From the NCBI GenBank assembly GCA_903903205.1, contig CAIUXU010000126.1, positions 1-9,536 on the forward strand: 9,536 nucleotides of DNA, given 5' to 3'. The notes beneath the pieces are model-generated. The model did no database searches and was not told where the DNA came from. It was given only the letters and a program-made list of their open reading frames with translations. Shown piece after piece: positions 5,701 through 9,536 of this stretch. Source of the DNA: an uncultured Syntrophobacterales bacterium. Lineage in GTDB: Bacteria > Desulfobacterota > Syntrophia > Syntrophales > UBA5619. A program made the position numbers and the translations under genes. How positions within the stretch are numbered: the first letter of the stretch is position 1; every line of letters begins with the position of its first letter.

Positions 5701-7382
5701 CACCCACGAGCTGCGAGGAGCATCTCCCGTGCATGCTCCTTCGTCTTTTGCGTAAGCGCCACCCCGCCCAACATGCGGGTGATCTCTTCCAGACGCTCCT
5801 CCCCGGAAAGGAGGGAAACAGACGTGTTCGTCCGCTCATCGGCGACCTTTTTCACCACCCGGTAATGGCGGTCGCCGTAGCATGCAATCTGGGGCAGATG
5901 GGTGATGCAGAGGACCTGATGGTGCCCTGCGACTTCCCGCAATTTCCGGCCGACGATCTCCGCCGTCGCGCCGCCGATTCCGCTATCGACCTCATCGAAG
6001 ACAACCGTCCCCACGGAACCCGTCCGGGCCAGAACCTTCTTCAGCACAAGCATGATTCGGGAGAGCTCTCCGCCGGATGCAATCCCCCGAAGTGGTTTCA
6101 TCTCTTCACCCACGTTCGCCGAGAGATAAAACTCCGGGATGTCCATCCCTTTTTCATTCAAGGTCGCCTCAAGCGGATCGTCCCGGAGATCGGCAAAGAC
6201 CACTTCAAAGCGCGCGTTTTCCATCCTGAGTGTTCCGATCTCCGCTTCGACCGACTGTTTCAGCGCGGCCGCCGCCTCGCGTCGCTTTGAAGAGAGCTCC
6301 GTTGCGACTTCCATCATCTGTTTCCGCTCAGATGCAATGTTCAGGGTCAGCGCCTCGATCTCTTCTCCCAGGGAGGAAATCTCCGCAATCTCACGCTCCG
6401 CCTCGGCCTGTTTTATAAGGATGGCATCGAGGGTGCCTCCGTATTTCCGTTTTAGACGCCCCAAATATTCCAGCCGCTCCTCAATGACCTCCAGTCGGGC
6501 GGGGTCATAGGAAAGACGCTTTGCATAATCGCGGAGCGTAAAGGCCGCCTCCTCAATCCTGAAGTAGAGCTCCTCCAGCTCCTGTTCGGAGAGTTTCAAA
6601 CCCGGATCGATCTTCAGGATCTCCTTCACATCCGAAACCACGCCGCGGAACTCGGCCAGTACGGAATCGCCTTTCCCGTACAGTGTCTCATAGGCCGCAC
6701 CGGAAAGATCAATCAGCTTTTGAACGTTAGCAAGAATCTTCTTCTCATCCGTGAGAGCGGCGTCCTCCCCCGTCCGCACGCCCGCCTGGGAGATCTCGCC
6801 GATCTGATAACGGAGAAGCTCTTCCTGCTCAACCCTTATCGTGCTGCGCCCATGAAGAGCGCGAAGTTTCTCCTGGAGTGAACGATAACCATTGTACCTC
6901 TCCCGAAAGGCCGCCCGAAGGGAGTGCAGCCTCCCGAATTCATCGAGGATGTCGGTATGGTTGTCCGGATTCAGAATCTTCTGGTGTTCGTGCTGGCCAC
7001 AGATGTTGATCAGGGATTCGCCGATCTCGGCAAGCAATGCAAGCGATGAAAGCCGGCCGTTGATATAGACCCGGTTCTTTCCGGAACGGGAAATCACGCG
7101 GCGGACGACAAGCTCTTCGCCGTCGCCGAATCCCATTTCACTGACTCTCGCCCGCAATCCATCCTGCCCGCGAATGTCAAAAAGCGCCTCCACGACGGCC
7201 GCATCCTCAAAGGAGCGGATCATGTCGGTATTCGCCCTGTCGCCCAGCAACAGGCCGACAGCGCCGATGATGATCGATTTTCCGGCGCCGGTCTCCCCGG
7301 AGATCATGTTCAGGCCGCCATCGAACACCACCTTCAATTCATCGATGATCGCAAAATTATGGATGTTCAGTTCCGCGAGCAT
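5700..7382 (-). CDS. recN: DNA repair protein RecN (SMC-like ATPase)
   Basis: RecN is an SMC-related ATPase that acts at double-strand breaks and promotes recombinational repair. At 560 residues it has normal length. The N-terminal half-site has MLAELNIHNFAIIDEL and Walker A GETGAGKS (29-36). A central coiled coil rich in Glu, Leu and Arg covers roughly 155-390. The C-terminal half-site has the ABC signature SGGELSR (436-442), Walker B TVVFDEVDSGIGG (459-471) and the THLPQIA switch (494-500). The frame extends upstream to 7448, but the ATG at 7382 is chosen: it gives the canonical MLxELxIxNFAIID start and has GGAAGGG about six bases upstream. It overlaps the 3' end of nadK by 26 bp. I found no clear LexA-type operator before it or before nadK. 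Confidence 0.96.
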   Translation of the reverse strand: MLAELNIHNFAIIDELKVVFDGGLNMISGETGAGKSIIIGAVGLLLGDRANTDMIRSFEDAAVVEALFDIRGQDGLRARVSEMGFGDGEELVVRRVISRSGKNRVYINGRLSSLALLAEIGESLINICGQHEHQKILNPDNHTDILDEFGRLHSLRAAFRERYNGYRSLQEKLRALHGRSTIRVEQEELLRYQIGEISQAGVRTGEDAALTDEKKILANVQKLIDLSGAAYETLYGKGDSVLAEFRGVVSDVKEILKIDPGLKLSEQELEELYFRIEEAAFTLRDYAKRLSYDPARLEVIEERLEYLGRLKRKYGGTLDAILIKQAEAEREIAEISSLGEEIEALTLNIASERKQMMEVATELSSKRREAAAALKQSVEAEIGTLRMENARFEVVFADLRDDPLEATLNEKGMDIPEFYLSANVGEEMKPLRGIASGGELSRIMLVLKKVLARTGSVGTVVFDEVDSGIGGATAEIVGRKLREVAGHHQVLCITHLPQIACYGDRHYRVVKKVADERTNTSVSLLSGEERLEEITRMLGGVALTQKTKEHAREMLLAARG

Positions 7383-8268
7383 CTTGTCCCTTCCGGACCG
7401 CTCCCGTCGGGGAGCCGCCCCATCCCAATTTTGTCCGCAGGATCTCAAAATAGCCCCGGTGCGGGGAGGAGACCAGCGTGGTGACGTACCGCGATTTCCG
7501 GATGGTGATGCTGTCGCCGTACTTGACGGTGAAGGAGACCTGTCCGTCGAGCGTCACGGTCGCCCCCTGCTCCAGTGCGCCCAGCGTCACCCGGACAATT
7601 GCATTTTCCGGCAGGATGACCGGCCGGTTCGTCAGGGTGTGGGGACAGATCGGGTTGATGAGAATTGAATTCAACTCCGGGAATACAATGGGTCCGCCGG
7701 CGGCCATCGAATAGGCCGTGGAGCCGGTCGGCGTCGCGACAATGAGTCCGTCGGCCTTGAAAGTCGTCAGATAACGGCCATCCACCATGGTCTCCAACTC
7801 GACGATCCGGGAGAGATTCCCGCGATTGATCACAACATCGTTCAGGACCGTCCCTTCCCGAAACGGCTCCCCGCCCCCCTGGATCTCCACATCGAGCATC
7901 ATCCGCTTTTCGACCTGAAAATCTCCCTCGAGAATCACCTCCATGGCACTGTACATCTCATCGAGGTTCACCTCAGTCAGATACCCGAATACGCCGAGAT
8001 TGATCCCAACGATCGGAACATCCCGATCCCGAACCAGGCGGGCCGTTCTGAGAATCGTGCCGTCGCCGCCAAAAACGACGATCAGATCGACCAGCATCCA
8101 TAGCTTCCCTTTCTCAACACCGGGAAGGCAGCCAATCTTCGCGGCGATCCCCTCTTCGAGATAGACCTCGATCCCACGCTTCAGCATCCACTCGCGAAGG
8201 GCGGCGGTGTATTCAGGCGATTTTTCCTTGGCGATATTGGCGACAATTCCGACTTTTTTTATCAACAT
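7357..8268 (-). CDS. nadK: NAD kinase
   Basis: Cytoplasmic enzyme that phosphorylates NAD+ to NADP+. The 303-residue protein carries the family motifs in order: GGDGT (67-71) for nucleotide/phosphate binding with the catalytic aspartate, GINLGVFGYLTE (88-99), LNDVVINRG (142-150, where many homologues have NE), TPTGSTAYSMAAGGP (179-193), and DGQ (241-243). The frame is open to 8307, but the start at 8268 is preferred: the protein then begins MLIKKVGIVAN, the first Rossmann-like strand, and AAGGGG lies about six bases upstream. The last 20 or so residues (GWGGSPTGAVRKGQDARGTEHP) run beyond the conserved core into the recN start region, which explains the 26-bp overlap. It is the first gene of the nadK-recN-argA-mltA run. 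Confidence 0.95.
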   Translation of the reverse strand: MLIKKVGIVANIAKEKSPEYTAALREWMLKRGIEVYLEEGIAAKIGCLPGVEKGKLWMLVDLIVVFGGDGTILRTARLVRDRDVPIVGINLGVFGYLTEVNLDEMYSAMEVILEGDFQVEKRMMLDVEIQGGGEPFREGTVLNDVVINRGNLSRIVELETMVDGRYLTTFKADGLIVATPTGSTAYSMAAGGPIVFPELNSILINPICPHTLTNRPVILPENAIVRVTLGALEQGATVTLDGQVSFTVKYGDSITIRKSRYVTTLVSSPHRGYFEILRTKLGWGGSPTGAVRKGQDARGTEHP

Positions 8269-8349
8269 CGGATCCCCTTGAAACAGATTTGCAAATTGCC
8301 CTATCACAAAATACTCGGGGTGTCCATGCGTATGATGCAGATCGTTCGC

Positions 8350-8378
8350 TTGACATCATCCGGCAACCGGGTTAGTGT
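8350..8378 (+). promoter_or_regulatory. Candidate promoter for the rdgC-like gene
   Basis: A consensus -35 TTGACA (8350-8355) is followed after 17 bases by TAGTGT (8373-8378), a weak -10 with three of six matches. Transcription would start near 8385, giving a very short leader before the AAAGGAG at 8388-8394. A 6-bp inverted repeat ATGATG (8332-8337) / CATCAT (8354-8359) brackets the -35 and could be an operator. The rest of the 133-bp divergent region (8269-8401) must also hold the nadK promoter, for which I see no convincing hexamers. Confidence 0.4.
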
Positions 8379-8401
8379 CGCCCGCAAAAAGGAGACACAT
8401 C

Positions 8402-9532
8402 ATGGGATTGTTGAAGGGATCTGTCACGTTTTCGCGGTACCGCATTTCAGGGGCTCTCCCTGACCATTTCCCCGACTTCTTCAACGAGCAGATCCGACGC
8501 AACGCCTTCCAGACCGTCTGGCGCACGACGGATGAAATGGCGGCAGGCTGGACATCTCTGGAAAATTGCCTCGATACAGATTTCTCTTACGCATCCTACG
8601 CCCAGGGACGGTACATGCTTTTTTCCCTCCGTATCGACCGAAAATCGGTCGCCCCTTCCCTCCTCCGAATCCGCATTCTGGAGGCGGAACAGAAGCAGCT
8701 CGCCGAAAGCGGACAGAAAAAGCTCTACCGGGAACAGCGCGAGGCGATCCGGGAGTCTGTGCGACTCGAATTGCTCGGCAAAACCATGCCCGTTCCCTCC
8801 TTTCATGAAATATGCTGGTCCGTCCCTGACCGTGTCTTGACCTTCTGCTGCCTCTCGGACAAAGTGGCCGGAGAGCTTCAGGAGCTTTTCCGTGAATCCT
8901 TTTCGCTCAGTCTCTCTCCATACCTGCCGTGGGATTCCGATGGGGCGGTTCTACATCCGCAGGGGGCTGACGCTGGTCAAAATTCCATGGACGTCGCTCT
9001 CCCTTCCCTCCCGCCGGGTGTCGATCCCCTGACCGTCGGCAGGGAATTTCTCACATGGCTCTGGTTCAAGAGCGAGGAGAGAAACGGGATGATTCGTCTT
9101 CCCGGGGGTGATGAAAGCGAGGTCATTTTCGTACGGCGCCTCGTCCTGGAATCGGGAGATGGGGAGTACGCCGAAACGATCGTCTGTCAAGGGCTCCACG
9201 CCGACCTCAAGGAAGGGAAGGAGGCCCTGCGCCAGGGAAAGAAGATCACCACGGCGCGTCTCCGAATAGCCCACGACAAGGCGGAGTGGGAATTTACCTT
9301 CAAGGCGGACCGCTTCCATTTCCAGTCCGTGAAACTGCCCTCCGTCGCGGAAAGCGAAGGGGGCGAGGCCGACCGGGAGGGGCAGATCCTTGAGCGAATC
9401 TACCTGATCGAAAAAGCGGCAGGCCTGATGGATCAATTGTTCCTTGCTTTTCTGGACCTCCGGCTTTCCGACGGGTGGGAAAACGAACAGACCCGGATGC
9501 AGAAATGGATCGTGCAGGTCAAGGCCGACTGA
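8402..9532 (+). CDS. rdgC: RdgC-family recombination-associated protein
   Basis: A 376-residue soluble protein, complete, with its stop four bases from the window end. RdgC of E. coli is a ring-shaped DNA-binding dimer that limits RecA. The match here is by overall pattern: MGLLKGSVTFSRYRI at the start, GW at 49-50, a central helix QKKLYREQREAIRESVRLELLGKTMPVPSFHEICW (105-139) corresponding to the KKTEKDSLKDEV...LLPRAF region, then the LTFCCLSDKVAGELQELFRES segment (146-166) and GREFLTWLWF (213-222). The C-terminal part ends in a KRLKF-like FHFQSVKLP (306-313) and an acidic helix. It is about 70 residues longer than the E. coli protein. The start at 8402 has AAAGGAG seven bases upstream; an ATG-free extension to 8375 is unlikely. 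It diverges from nadK-recN. Family assignment was made without a search. Confidence 0.65.
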   Translation: MGLLKGSVTFSRYRISGALPDHFPDFFNEQIRRNAFQTVWRTTDEMAAGWTSLENCLDTDFSYASYAQGRYMLFSLRIDRKSVAPSLLRIRILEAEQKQLAESGQKKLYREQREAIRESVRLELLGKTMPVPSFHEICWSVPDRVLTFCCLSDKVAGELQELFRESFSLSLSPYLPWDSDGAVLHPQGADAGQNSMDVALPSLPPGVDPLTVGREFLTWLWFKSEERNGMIRLPGGDESEVIFVRRLVLESGDGEYAETIVCQGLHADLKEGKEALRQGKKITTARLRIAHDKAEWEFTFKADRFHFQSVKLPSVAESEGGEADREGQILERIYLIEKAAGLMDQLFLAFLDLRLSDGWENEQTRMQKWIVQVKAD

Positions 9533-9536
9533 TGGA

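Noticed and set aside
5645..5839. N-terminal extension of the acetyltransferase into recN
   Set aside because: The extension is Arg/Ser-rich out-of-frame recN sequence, and the ATG at 5644 has a clear AGGAG.
8269..8401. LexA-type operator in front of nadK-recN or rdgC
   Set aside because: GAACGATCTGC superficially resembles half of a GAAC-N4-GTTC box, but the second half is missing; no other LexA consensus was found by eye.
1..9536. CRISPR array, tRNA gene, insertion sequence, toxin-antitoxin or defence genes
   Set aside because: No regular spaced repeats, no cloverleaf-like stretch, no transposase or toxin motifs; all the long sense frames are recognisable housekeeping or repair families.

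Overview
The window is an ordinary housekeeping block from a moderately GC-rich Gram-negative bacterium. The gene order trpS-scpA-scpB-rluB, a nadK-recN pair, a short GNAT-type N-acetylglutamate synthase, a lipoprotein MltA and an RdgC-family protein together suggest a deltaproteobacterium in the broad sense, perhaps Syntrophus-like. That placement is inferred from protein character and gene order, not from any search. I see no insertion sequence, CRISPR array, tRNA, rRNA or prophage, and no convincing new multigene system.

Nearly all genes lie on the minus strand and form two runs. The first, read from high to low coordinates, is nadK (8268-7357), recN (7382-5700), an argA-like acetyltransferase (5644-5186) and mltA (5178-3841). 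The second starts after a 242-bp non-coding gap: an HU-type DNA-binding protein (3598-3314), a strong hairpin, trpS (3172-2174), scpA (2184-1444), scpB (1447-914) and rluB (909-127). At the left edge is the first 13 codons of another HU/IHF-family gene (40-1). The only plus-strand gene is rdgC-like (8402-9532), which diverges from nadK across a 133-bp intergenic region.

Four junctions are tightly packed: nadK/recN overlap by 26 bp, trpS/scpA by 11 bp, scpA/scpB by 4 bp, and scpB/rluB are 4 bp apart. This points to co-transcription and probably translational coupling. The themes are chromosome maintenance (ScpAB as kleisin and partner of SMC, RecN, HU, IHF/HU-like, RdgC), translation (TrpRS, RluB), cofactor and arginine metabolism (NadK, ArgA-like) and cell-wall turnover (MltA).

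The least explained DNA is the mltA-hup gap (3599-3840). It holds a dense cluster of inverted and direct repeats around a consensus-like TTGACA facing away from any sense gene, an AT-only-stem palindrome, and probably the hup promoter. The argA-like protein also has a three-cysteine tail worth a look.
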